Shown: positions 1 through 7,902 of the stretch, in pieces | Numbering within the stretch: the first letter of the stretch is position 1 | Layout of the letters: each line of letters starts with the position of its first letter | Source: Nocardia amamiensis | GTDB taxonomy: Bacteria > Actinomycetota > Actinomycetes > Mycobacteriales > Mycobacteriaceae | Direction of reading: 5' to 3' | Length of the DNA stretch: 39,739 nt | Assembly: GCF_015477605.1 (NCBI RefSeq) | Contig: NZ_JADLQX010000048.1 | Span: forward strand, 1 to 39,739 | Notes under the pieces: generated by a model | Seen by the model: only the letters and a program-made list of their open reading frames with translations | What the model was told of the DNA's origin: nothing | Databases searched by the model: none | Program-made: the position numbers and the translations under genes

Positions 1-1154
1 TGCCGGTGTTCGCCCCGGTGGTGTTCCGGGCGCCGGTGACTGCGGTGGAGCAGGTGGTGGCGGGGGTGTTCGCGGAGGTGTTGGGGGTGGAGCGGGTGGG
101 GCTCGACGACGATTTCTTCGCATTGGGCGGGAACTCGTTGCTCGCGGTCACTGTGGTGACTGCGCTGCAGGAACGACTCGGTAGCCGGATTCCGTTACCA
201 CTGATTTTCCTGGATCCGACAGTCACAGGGGTTGCCGGTCGCATCGGGGATCCACTGGGCCTCATCAGAGTGTCGATCGACGATGCTTTCGGTGCGGTGA
301 TTCCGCTGCGTTCGACCGGAAGTCATCCGGCTCTGTTCTGCGTACATCCGGGACTCGGACTCTCGTGGGCGTATTCGGGGCTGGTTCGATACCTCTCACC
401 TGACCGCCCGGTATATGGTCTGCAATCGCCGGTCATCAGCGGTGAACCGAACTTCGAATCGGTTGGTCAGCTGGCCCATCGGTATGTCGACGAGATGCGC
501 GCAGTCCAGCCGCACGGACCCTACCATCTGCTGGGGTGGTCCTTGGGTGGCGCAATTGCACATGCCATGGCCGTCGAGTTGCGCAGAGCCGGTGACGCCG
601 TTGCCACGCTCGCAATGATGGATTCTGTCCTTTACGAAGAAGATACGGCCGCGGTCTACGGGGACGATCCACTCGGGGGGAGGGTAAGCGCCGAGAAGTT
701 GGTCCACGCCATAAGTTCGGACCTCGCCGACAGCCACGTCGAAGGTCTCGAAACTGTAGGTAGGACGCTCGCCGACTCCCACACCGATGGCGAGTTTTCC
801 TTCGAGGATGCCGCCGCGCTGTTGAACAGGTTGTTCGGTCCGGAGACCGGTCTCACCTCCACGCACCTAGAACGACTTGCCGCCTCGGTTGAGAACTCCA
901 GACGGATATGGCGCGAATACCGGCCGGGTGTCTTCGACGGGGACTTGCTCTACTTCAGCGCGGCGGGCTCGGCGAGCGTGATGGACCATGCCGGCAAGCA
1001 ACGCCCGGCGCAGGCATGGCGGTCCGCTGTTACCGGCACCGTGCACGAGAACACGGTGGACTGCGAGCATACTCAGATGACGTCACCGGAGGCATTGGCG
1101 GTCATTGGTCCCATCCTCGAGAACCACATTGTCGATCCTGCGCGGCAGTCCTAG
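1..1154 (+). CDS. NRPS C-terminal end: carrier (PCP) and thioesterase domains, partial
   Basis: This is the last part of a nonribosomal peptide synthetase; the frame is open at the left edge, so the real start lies outside the window. A carrier domain comes first (about 12-80 of the visible chain), with the phosphopantetheine site LGGNSL (Ser about 44). A type I thioesterase follows: the FCVHPG strand near 111-116, the nucleophile elbow GWSLGG (Ser about 179), and a His in CEHTQM near the end. The domain order PCP-TE at the C terminus means this is the terminal module, releasing the peptide by hydrolysis or cyclisation. The condensation and adenylation domains are not visible, so the product cannot be inferred. 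It ends more than 10 kb before the second biosynthetic cluster, with pseudogenes and housekeeping genes between, so I treat the two as separate. Domain assignment is secure. Confidence 0.93.
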   Translation, partial: PVFAPVVFRAPVTAVEQVVAGVFAEVLGVERVGLDDDFFALGGNSLLAVTVVTALQERLGSRIPLPLIFLDPTVTGVAGRIGDPLGLIRVSIDDAFGAVIPLRSTGSHPALFCVHPGLGLSWAYSGLVRYLSPDRPVYGLQSPVISGEPNFESVGQLAHRYVDEMRAVQPHGPYHLLGWSLGGAIAHAMAVELRRAGDAVATLAMMDSVLYEEDTAAVYGDDPLGGRVSAEKLVHAISSDLADSHVEGLETVGRTLADSHTDGEFSFEDAAALLNRLFGPETGLTSTHLERLAASVENSRRIWREYRPGVFDGDLLYFSAAGSASVMDHAGKQRPAQAWRSAVTGTVHENTVDCEHTQMTSPEALAVIGPILENHIVDPARQS

Positions 1155-1641
1155 ACGCCGCCATGGCAGTAGTGCGACACGGCACTGGGATGTCTGAAGG
1201 GGCGGTGTCCTGTCAGGCTTGTTTTCGGTTGTGGTCGCCCGGTTTTGGGTGGCGCCGAGTAGGCGCCTGTTTGTCCCGTTCTCGGATGATCCGGTCGGCG
1301 AGACGGTACACCGCGCCACCTCGTCGGAAATCGCGAACCTATCGGCGGCCTCGCGGGCCGCGATGAACGCCCGACACTCCTCGCCGGGGCGACCGCGATC
1401 GCGGTACAGGAAGTTGTGGCTGGCCGAGCCACCGACGACCAGCAGGGCGCCGAGCCAGAGAGTTTAGGTGGTCACGGTGTCGCGGGTCCTTCCGAGTCGG
1501 CGGGCCGAGGTCTCGGGGGACAGGGTGTCATGATTGTCGGCGCCGAGCAGGTCGGCGGGTGCGGAGCGACCCGCGCACTGCCGGCTGCGAGAACCGGCAA
1601 AGGCCGTCGGAGCTGCGCGAAAGGGGCGCACAATCGGCCCC
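1155..1641. other. Gene-poor stretch after the NRPS
   Basis: There is no convincing gene here. Short frames exist on both strands, but none has a recognisable motif or a good ribosome site. A minus-strand frame near 1320-1430 reads somewhat like coding sequence (RDRGRPGEECRAFIAAREAA), but I cannot place it and it lacks continuation on either side. It may be decayed DNA, like the ligase remnant that follows. No strong U-tailed terminator hairpin was seen behind the NRPS. Confidence 0.4.
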
Positions 1642-2287
1642 ATGAGCCGGCTGATCGCGCCGGCGCACCCGCGGACAACGCGGAACAGCGTTGGTCGTTC
1701 GAAATGAAGTACGACGGGTGCCGGGTGTTGGCCTCCGTCGGCGGCGGCCGCGAGCCGGAGCTGTGGACCGCAACCTCAACCCGGTCACCTCGTCCTACCC
1801 CGAAATCGCCGAGGCATTGTCGACAGCGTTCGGCGACCGCGGGCGCCTCGTCCTCGACGGCGAGATCGTGGCCCTCGATCGTGGGCGGCCGTCCTTCGGC
1901 CTGCTCCAGCGCCGCATGGGAGTCGTTCATGCGACGAAGCCCCTGCAACGGCGAATAGCCGTGACCTACTTGCCTTTTGATGTGCCCGTACTCGAGGACA
2001 ACGACATCATGAGTGCGCCGTACCTGGATCGGCGGGGAGAATCGGCCGAGCTGGGGTCGATCGCCCAGGACGTCGGCGGGCTACCGATCACCGTGCTGCC
2101 GCACTGGGAATCCCAGAACGGTCGGATCATGTTGAACGCCGCCAGATCGGCCGGGATGGAGGGGATAGCCGGGAAGCGGTCGACCTCGATTTACGACATG
2201 ATCGCGCGTCATACGACACCAGCCTCGAAACGTACAGCGTGTCGACATGCGGCCACCTCCTCGCAGAAGAGTCGTTGCGGATCATGA
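1642..2287 (+). pseudogene. ATP-dependent DNA ligase (LigC/LigD-like catalytic domain), frameshifted
   Basis: The nucleotidyltransferase core of an ATP-dependent DNA ligase is split over three frames. The start MSRLIAP lies at 1642. The next homologous piece, with ligase motif I EMKYDGCR (Lys is the AMP acceptor in the family), is in another frame up to about 1768. From there the third frame carries LDGEIVALD, RPSFGLLQRRM and a motif-IV-like EGIAGKR. At about 1768 the frame is restored if a single C is added (LWT-RNLNPVTS), so a 1-base deletion is the likely lesion. The 3' end is also degraded: after EGIAGKR the usual basic/aromatic motif and the OB-fold domain are missing. LigD-type enzymes act in end joining, but no Ku gene or LigD partner domain is near. 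Almost certainly non-functional. Confidence 0.8.
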
Positions 2288-2293
2288 TCCGGG

Positions 2294-2965
2294 TCACTGC
2301 GATCGCTTATCCGCCCGGGCCTGAGGTGCGCGCCAGTGGTAGTGCAGAGCAAGCAGCCTGAGGGCCACAGCACCGAGGGCGGCGAGTGATCCGGTGAGAT
2401 CGGTGAGACGGTCGAAGTAGACCAGCACGGCGGTGACAGCGGCGCCGAGTAGAGCGGGGATGGCGTAGATCTCCTGGTCGGGGCGAAGGACGCGGGGAAC
2501 CTGTCCGGCGAGGAGGTCGCGCAGCGCGCCGCCGCCGACGGCGGTCACCACGCCGATCAGGGTGGCCGAGGGGGCGCCGAATCCGAATTGGAAGGCGGTG
2601 AGGGTTCCAGTGACGCAGAAGGTTCCGAGACCCAGCGCGTCGGCGATGTCGAGCGGTCGGCCGGTCAGCTTCCGGGGCGGGTGCCAAAAGAAGATGGTCG
2701 CTGCGGCGGCGAGCGCGACGCCCAGATACCAGAGGTCGGTGAAGGCGACCGGCGGGTGACGGCCGACGATGAGGTCACGGGTGATGCCGCCGCCGACGGC
2801 GGTAACGGCGGCGAGGGTGCCGATACCGATGATGTAGAAGTTCTTTCGCACCGCGAGCAGCGCCCCGGACACGGCGAAGGCGAAGGTGCCGAGACCGTCG
2901 CCGATCTGCTGGGCGAGTGAGACCGCGGAGTGGATTGCGGCGAAGCTGGTCAACGGGTTGGACAT
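2294..2965 (-). CDS. TRIC-type (UPF0126) cation channel family membrane protein
   Basis: A 223-aa integral membrane protein with the internal duplication of the prokaryotic TRIC/UPF0126 family. Each half carries the diagnostic glycine-rich motif followed by Arg-Asp: AVGGGITRD in the first and AVGGGALRD in the second. About seven hydrophobic segments are visible. Family members form trimeric monovalent-cation channels in the plasma membrane; the ion is not predictable here. The start at 2965 (MSNPLTSF) was chosen because the upstream in-frame extension of 55 residues is Cys/Arg-rich and unlike the family, and the usual length is 200-230 aa. The gene is monocistronic, converging on the ligase pseudogene and divergent from the TetR operon. 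Family assignment is secure; physiological role unknown. Confidence 0.88.
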   Translation of the reverse strand: MSNPLTSFAAIHSAVSLAQQIGDGLGTFAFAVSGALLAVRKNFYIIGIGTLAAVTAVGGGITRDLIVGRHPPVAFTDLWYLGVALAAAATIFFWHPPRKLTGRPLDIADALGLGTFCVTGTLTAFQFGFGAPSATLIGVVTAVGGGALRDLLAGQVPRVLRPDQEIYAIPALLGAAVTAVLVYFDRLTDLTGSLAALGAVALRLLALHYHWRAPQARADKRSQ

Positions 2966-3314
2966 GTCGGGTCGGATGCCTGTCTGGAGTCGGTCACAAT
3001 TGGCATGCGAATGTAGCTGGTCATGCATAGCAGGGCGAAGGCTGGCGCAGTCTGCGCAGGGCGTCACACCTCTCTTCGGGCAAAGCGTTTCGACAGCTTG
3101 TGTGCACCGCAGCCGAAGCCGTACTGCCAAGCGCTTGCTGGACTACCGCAACCCGATGGTGGGGATGGCTACCCCGTTGACTTCTTCGGCAATGCCGACC
3201 CCGGCGTAAACCGCTGCGGTGTCAGCGGATCAGCATGCGGCGTTGTCCGGAGCGGCGTCGTTCCGCAACTCGTGCATGCCGCCTGGTAGCCGCCCCGCTC
3301 CTCCGGTCGCACCG

Positions 3315-3342
3315 CTGCCGCAGCGTGATCGTCGTGCGGCAG
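3315..3342. repeat. Inverted repeat CTGCCGCA-N12-TGCGGCAG
   Basis: Perfect 8-base arms (3315-3322 and 3335-3342) with a 12-base centre. It ends six bases before the -35 box of the TetR operon promoter, so it could be a site for an activator, or simply a hairpin insulating the promoter from upstream transcription. There is no T-tract, so it is not a typical intrinsic terminator. Confidence 0.4.
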
Positions 3343-3348
3343 GGCCAC

Positions 3349-3377
3349 TTGAAATAATCAGTAGACTGGTCTATTTT
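3349..3377 (+). promoter_or_regulatory. Sigma-70-type promoter of the TetR operon, probably giving a leaderless mRNA
   Basis: A -35 box TTGAAA (3349-3354) and a -10 box TATTTT (3372-3377) are separated by exactly 17 bases. The start expected 6-7 bases downstream falls on or next to the ATG at 3384, so the first gene is likely translated from a leaderless transcript, which is common in actinomycetes. The operator palindrome occupies the spacer and touches the -10 box. Confidence 0.65.
3362..3373. promoter_or_regulatory. TetR/LmrA-type operator TAGAC-TG-GTCTA
   Basis: A perfect 5-base inverted repeat (TAGAC / GTCTA) with a 2-base centre sits inside the spacer of the promoter. From memory it resembles boxes bound by LmrA/YxaF/QacR-like TetR repressors, the subfamily to which the first gene appears to belong. 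Its position predicts direct steric repression and autoregulation of the three-gene operon. Confidence 0.7.
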
Positions 3378-3383
3378 CCCCCT

Positions 3384-3989
3384 ATGAGCGTTACAACCAA
3401 AGGAGCTGAGACAAGCGGCCGAATGGTGCAGTCGATGCTGGAGTTGATCCAGACGCACGGCTACAGCGGTGTCGGACTCAATGCGGTCTTGACGCATGCG
3501 GGGGCCCCCAAAGGATCGCTGTACTTCCACTTCCCGGAGGGGAAGGAGGAGCTCGGCGAGAGGGCGATCGAACTTGCGGCCGAACGGTTCCGAGCATTGA
3601 TGGCCGAGCAGCCGACGACGATCGCCACTGCGGATCTGATCCGGCAGGTGTTGGATGTGTTGGTTGACCTGCTCGTGGGCAGTGACTTTCGAATCGGCTG
3701 TCCGGTGTCGGTGGTCACGCTCGAGATGGGTGCCCACAGTGAACGGTTGCGCTCGGCTTGTGCGGCCGCGTTCGAGTCCTGGATCGCTTTGGTTGGCGAG
3801 CATCTAACCGCAGCCGGTCACCCGCCTTCCACTGCTCGCGCCCTGGCGACGGCGATGGTCAGCATGGTCGAGGGTGCCGTGATCGTGGCACGAGCAACGC
3901 GCGATGTCGAACCGCTACGCAGCGCGGCAACAGTCCTGGACAGCCTGCTCGGCCGAACCCCATCCATTCCGAAGGAGAAGTCGTCATGA
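3384..3989 (+). CDS. TetR-family repressor, LmrA/YxaF-like
   Basis: A 201-aa one-domain regulator. The N-terminal helix-turn-helix covers about residues 10-60, ending in the recognition-helix region PKGSLYFHFPEGKEEL, a hallmark of the LmrA/YxaF branch of TetR proteins. The C-terminal half is the ligand-binding and dimer domain. The start at ATG 3384 is supported by a promoter whose expected transcription start coincides with it; a longer upstream frame lacks family similarity. The last four bases overlap the start of the next gene (ATGA, 3986-3989), so the regulator is co-transcribed with the genes it probably controls. The ligand is unknown; hydrophobic xenobiotics are typical for the subfamily. 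Confidence 0.88.
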   Translation: MSVTTKGAETSGRMVQSMLELIQTHGYSGVGLNAVLTHAGAPKGSLYFHFPEGKEELGERAIELAAERFRALMAEQPTTIATADLIRQVLDVLVDLLVGSDFRIGCPVSVVTLEMGAHSERLRSACAAAFESWIALVGEHLTAAGHPPSTARALATAMVSMVEGAVIVARATRDVEPLRSAATVLDSLLGRTPSIPKEKSS

Positions 3990-5815
3990 GCGACACCCGT
4001 CACGCGCTGGTTTTCGGGGCCAGCGGATTCCTGGGGCGCCATCTCATACTTGCCTTGGACGAGGCCGGTATCCGTGTCACCGCCGCCGCGCGTAGTAGCG
4101 AGTCCTTTGCGCGGCTGGCGTCCTGGTTGGCTGACCACGGGTGCAGGGCAGCTCCGATTGATCTTCGAGTCGACTTCGATACGCCGAGCCTGGTCCAAGG
4201 CGATAACCGGGAACTGGATGACGTCACCGAGGTCTACGGTTGCGCGGGCGCCTACCGGTGGGGGATGACCACGGCAGAGGCGCGGCAAGCCAATGTGGAC
4301 AACGTCCGGGCGATCGTGTCTTTGGCAGCCCAGTTGCCGAAGTTGGCCAGGGTGGTGCATGTTTCCGGCTACCGCGTGGGCGGGCAGGACCCGGCCGGTG
4401 TGCCGTGGAGTAAGGAGCGCGTCGATCGGACCTATCGTCGTCTCGGTGCCTACGAGGCTTCGAAAGTCGAGGGGGACGCGGTCTTTCAGGCAGTGGCCAA
4501 CGAGTTGGGTGTCCCGTGGTCGATCGTGAACCCCTCCAGCGTCATTGGCGTCAGTACCACCGGAGAGTCCGACCAGCAGCTTGGTCTTGCAGCCAATCTG
4601 AAGGAGATCTGGCAGGGAACCATGGCTGCCCGGCCAGGGAATTCGAGCACATTCGTCCCCATCGTGCCGGTCGATTACCTGGCCCGCTTCATGGCTCTGC
4701 TTCCCAGCGATCCCGGCACTGCCGGAAAGTCCTTCTGGTTGCTCGACGATGGCACTCCAGGACTTCCAGACCTGCTCTCCCTGGTTGGTCGGCACTATCG
4801 GGTCAAGGTACCGCGGGCGCGCGTTCCCGTCGGGCTGGTGAAGCGGCTTCCCCCGAGCATAACCAAAGCCGATCCCGAGACCCTGACCTTCCTCGCCTCC
4901 GATCGTTACCCCACCGGCCCGGCCCAGAGGTTTGCCGAGCGCCACAATTTGCCTTTCCCGGACACCGCATCATCGATCCTGCGCTGGGCCGATCACCTTG
5001 CTGCCCATCGATTCGGGGCCGCAACCGCTGATAAATCTCCGCGGGCCTTCGAGGAGCAGGCGGGTGTGCGGACATTCAGGATCGGAGTAGCGGATTCGCC
5101 TACTGTTGTGCTTCCAGGTCTGCCCGTGAATGCCGATACCTGGGGCCCGGTCGCGACAGCTTTGGGCGACGCGCGTGTCGTCGACTTGCCGGGTCTTGGG
5201 ATGTCTTCGGGTAGTGGGCGAGAGTGGTCGGCGTGGCTCGATGCACTACTCGCACCGACACGTAATGCGCATCTGGTGGGTCATTCGATCGGCTCTGCCG
5301 CCGTGCTCGAGTACGCCGCTGCGAATCCAGAGCGGGTCGCACTGATCACGCTGGTCGCGCCATTCTTTCTGCAGCCGAGCGCCGAGCGCTCGACACGTCT
5401 GACACCGTTGACCCGTTGGTACCTTCGGCGTGTCGGTGCAGCCGAGCTGTCTCGGAAGCTCACCGGCACTATCGATTACGCCGCCGCATTGGAATCGAGC
5501 GTGCTCGACATTCGCCGCTCGCCTGTCGCAGCCAACGTCGCAAAATTGCTGGCCGCCGCGGCGAACGAAAGGTGGCGCGCCGAACTGCGGTCCACCCTCG
5601 AACAGTATCCGGGCCAGGTCCACGTGGTCATCGGGTCCGAGGATGGGCTGACCAACCAGGCACACGCGCTGTTGAATTCGCTCAGGACACGCGTCGAGCT
5701 CACGACGATCCGCGGCGCCGGACACCATCCTCAGCTGACCCACCCCGAGGTCCTTGCCAACGTCATCGGCCACCCTGTCCCCGCGACGTCGATTACCGAG
5801 CCGGCTCACCGATGA
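3986..5815 (+). CDS. Fused NAD(P)-dependent epimerase/reductase and alpha/beta hydrolase
   Basis: A 609-aa two-domain protein. Residues 1 to about 345 form an extended SDR domain: nucleotide-binding motif GASGFLG at 11-17 and catalytic Tyr156-x3-Lys160 (YEASK). Residues about 355-600 form an alpha/beta hydrolase: PGLP oxyanion region, nucleophile elbow GHSIGS with Ser434, acidic residue in GSEDGL and His in GAGHHPQ. A reductase and a hydrolase in one chain suggest two steps on the same substrate, for example reducing or epimerising a ketone or lactol and hydrolysing an ester or lactone, but the substrate cannot be read from sequence. Start ATG 3986 is coupled to the repressor gene and has GAAGGAGAAG just upstream. 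The 3' end overlaps the amidohydrolase gene by ATGA. The frame is continuous, so the fusion is real unless a sequencing error removed a stop. Confidence 0.88.
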   Translation: MSDTRHALVFGASGFLGRHLILALDEAGIRVTAAARSSESFARLASWLADHGCRAAPIDLRVDFDTPSLVQGDNRELDDVTEVYGCAGAYRWGMTTAEARQANVDNVRAIVSLAAQLPKLARVVHVSGYRVGGQDPAGVPWSKERVDRTYRRLGAYEASKVEGDAVFQAVANELGVPWSIVNPSSVIGVSTTGESDQQLGLAANLKEIWQGTMAARPGNSSTFVPIVPVDYLARFMALLPSDPGTAGKSFWLLDDGTPGLPDLLSLVGRHYRVKVPRARVPVGLVKRLPPSITKADPETLTFLASDRYPTGPAQRFAERHNLPFPDTASSILRWADHLAAHRFGAATADKSPRAFEEQAGVRTFRIGVADSPTVVLPGLPVNADTWGPVATALGDARVVDLPGLGMSSGSGREWSAWLDALLAPTRNAHLVGHSIGSAAVLEYAAANPERVALITLVAPFFLQPSAERSTRLTPLTRWYLRRVGAAELSRKLTGTIDYAAALESSVLDIRRSPVAANVAKLLAAAANERWRAELRSTLEQYPGQVHVVIGSEDGLTNQAHALLNSLRTRVELTTIRGAGHHPQLTHPEVLANVIGHPVPATSITEPAHR

Positions 5816-7143
5816 CGCCCACCATACTCCGAGACCAAGTCGACCAGGCCCTCCGGGATCTCGAACCCGAATTGATCCGGCACCGGCACCACTTGCATCG
5901 CAATCCTGAACTGTCCAACCGCGAAATTGCCACTGCGGCCTACCTAGCAGAGCAGCTCAGGCGGTTCGGCGTCGACGAGATCCGCACCGACCTCGCCGGG
6001 CATGGCGTTATCGGGGTGATCCGCGGTGGGAAGCCAGGCGACAAGACGATCGCGCTGCGCGCTGATATGGACGCACTCCCGGTGCGAGAGACCTCAGGTG
6101 TGAGTTTCGCGTCCGACCGAGAGGTAGAAGGACCGAACGGCACGAGCATCCCGGTCGCGCACGCCTGCGGCCATGACTGCCATATGGCGACGGTGCTGAT
6201 CGCCACCAAAGTGCTCGCAATGTTTCGAAGTGAGCTCCCCGGCACAGTCTTGTGCGTATTTCAGCCCGCTGAGGAAGGCGCACCTATAGGTGAGCAGGGC
6301 GGCGCTCAGGTCATGATCGACGAAGGCGCGTTCGCCGGTGTCGAGCCGACGATGGTGTTCGGCATGCACGTCTCACCATTGCCCAGCGGCACCGTGGCAT
6401 ACCGGTCGGGTAGCCAATTCGCAGCCTCGACCCGGGTCGAGGTGATCATCCAAGGTCGGCAGACACACGCCGCGATGCCATGGCTCGGCATCGACCCCAT
6501 GCCCGCCGCCGCAGGTGTCATCGTGGGTGCCGCGCATCTAGTCCGCCGGATCCCCGTGTGGCAACCGGCGACCGTGACATTCGGGCACGTCGAAGATCAG
6601 GGCCGCTTCAATATCATCGGCGACCGGATCAGGCTCGAAGGCACAATCCGATGCGCGGAAGATGCCGATATGGAGCGGCTGAAGACCGGCCTCCACGATC
6701 TCGCTATTGGTCAGGCGCAAAGCCACGACTGCTCCGCCGAGGTCCGGTTCGATCACGAGGTGCCCGCGGTCGTGAATCAGACAGGGTGGATCGAATCCAC
6801 GCTGCCGACTCTGCGTCGTCTGGTCGGCCAGGAGCGACTTCTCGTTTCGCCGCCCACACTCGGCTATGACGATGTGTCTGCCCTGATTCGCCGCTTCGGT
6901 GGCCTGTATGTGCTGTATGGCGCACAAGACACTCGGTGGGTGACGGACGGTTCCGGTGCCCCTACGTTCGAACCCATCGCGGGCGGTCGCGGCCTGGTAC
7001 CGAACCATCATCCATCGTTCTACGCGAACGACGAGGCCCTGAGATGTGGTGCAGCCATACATGCCCATATTGCCCTGGACCATCTGTATGGCCTGATCGA
7101 TCCGTCTGCGACGCCAACGATTCGGGTTGAGGCAGGGAGTTGA
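5812..7143 (+). CDS. M20-family (M20D) metallo-amidohydrolase
   Basis: A 443-aa protein of the M20 peptidase/amidohydrolase family, whose members hydrolyse N-acyl amino acids, hippurate-like amides or small peptides using two metal ions. Visible motifs: LRADMDALPV, the metal-binding HACGHDCHMA, FQPAEEG with the catalytic Glu, and GMHVSPLP. The dimerisation insert occupies the middle. It has no signal peptide, so it should be cytosolic. The start (ATG 5812) overlaps the preceding stop by four bases, so it is translationally coupled to the SDR-hydrolase fusion. Together they look like a small inducible catabolic or detoxification operon acting on an acylated compound; that is inference. Confidence 0.9.
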   Translation: MTPTILRDQVDQALRDLEPELIRHRHHLHRNPELSNREIATAAYLAEQLRRFGVDEIRTDLAGHGVIGVIRGGKPGDKTIALRADMDALPVRETSGVSFASDREVEGPNGTSIPVAHACGHDCHMATVLIATKVLAMFRSELPGTVLCVFQPAEEGAPIGEQGGAQVMIDEGAFAGVEPTMVFGMHVSPLPSGTVAYRSGSQFAASTRVEVIIQGRQTHAAMPWLGIDPMPAAAGVIVGAAHLVRRIPVWQPATVTFGHVEDQGRFNIIGDRIRLEGTIRCAEDADMERLKTGLHDLAIGQAQSHDCSAEVRFDHEVPAVVNQTGWIESTLPTLRRLVGQERLLVSPPTLGYDDVSALIRRFGGLYVLYGAQDTRWVTDGSGAPTFEPIAGGRGLVPNHHPSFYANDEALRCGAAIHAHIALDHLYGLIDPSATPTIRVEAGS

Positions 7144-7902
7144 CCACAGAGTTCAGAGCAGACTCGTCTGGGGTAGCAAGGCCGATACCCATGACCCGGC
7201 TGTGGCCCAGTTGTGGCCTCGATGCGCAGGGCCGGACGACCTGCTGGAGGTCGAGCAGGTCCCGCTGGCGGCACGCGGTCTGCCAGCAAGCACGTTCTAG
7301 ATGGTGACTCGCGCTGCCGAACTGGCGCCAGACCGGCTCGCGACGACCTTTCTGCCCGACGCCGAACACGCCTCACCGGCAACCAGCGAGAGGCCCACAG
7401 ACATCGCCGCGAGTGACCCGGTAACGAAGGCGCTAGCTCGACCGGAGTGATCCGCGTTTCGACTGCCGCACCGATCCGCGACCACCGAACCCCTCACTCA
7501 CCGGTGTCGCCGTTTACGCCTTTAACGGGCCACCTGCGCAAATTTGCAGATCGACGGTGTCCGGACCCCCTCCGGACACCGTCCAGATCCCAAAAAGAAT
7601 GCATCCTCTGCAAATTCGCGGAGGATGCATGACAGAACGGTGTCCGGAGGGGGAGTCGACCACTACGCACACGGGCTTCATCGACGACAGGTACTGGCCG
7701 TGGGTGTGAGTGGCTGACTGCCGTGTCCGTCCGGTCGGGTTGGCGCGCCATCGATAGCCGCCCCGGCACCGAAGATGTTCAGAGCCGACGACCGGATCGA
7801 AGTGTCCTACCCAAAGACTATCCTCGAACGGCTACAGCAGCCCGACGGAGCTGACGCCAGAGACAGAGCTGCCCGACAGGCGTGGCTCACTAGGCTGGCT
7901 GG
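7144..7902. other. 759-base intergenic region with structured element
   Basis: No gene is convincing here. The middle (7535-7653) contains overlapping perfect inverted repeats, described separately. 7144-7500 and 7660-7900 show only short unrelated frames. The element lies 390 bases after the M20 gene and 250 bases before the next gene, so it is not an ordinary terminator of the former. Confidence 0.5.
7535..7653. repeat. Cluster of mutually exclusive perfect hairpins
   Basis: Four pairings compete. (1) 7553-7565 with 7571-7583: 13 perfect pairs closing a loop of five C. (2) 7566-7582 with 7637-7653: 17 perfect pairs, using the right arm of hairpin 1. (3) 7599-7608 with 7621-7630: 10 perfect pairs (ATGCATCCTC / GAGGATGCAT), nested inside pairing 2. 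(4) 7537-7550 with 7607-7620: 13 of 14 pairs around a GCAAATTTGC palindrome, enclosing hairpin 1 and competing with hairpin 3. States 1+4 and 2+3 therefore exclude each other. This could be an RNA switch or attenuator, or a palindromic mobile repeat (MITE/REP-like). No T-tract follows. Confidence 0.6.

Larger units (their letters stand above)
2966..3383. other. Divergent intergenic region between TRIC gene and TetR operon
   Basis: No gene is supported here. The right end carries the promoter and operator of the TetR operon (listed separately) and an inverted repeat just upstream. On the minus strand, around 3135-3290, a short frame reads MHELRNDAAPDNAAC, a TGA, then SADTAAVYAGVGIAEEVNG and a stop. 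This looks like a decayed coding fragment that I cannot assign. Confidence 0.4.

Noticed and set aside
3135..3290. Minus-strand reading with an in-frame TGA after Cys (possible selenoprotein or small gene)
   Set aside because: No SECIS-like context, no ribosome site and no recognised family; more likely a decayed fragment.
7637..7665. Segment resembling the 3' part of a tRNA (TCCGGAGGGGG followed by GTCGACC)
   Set aside because: It is part of the 17-base inverted repeat, and no cloverleaf, anticodon arm or acceptor stem could be built around it on either strand.
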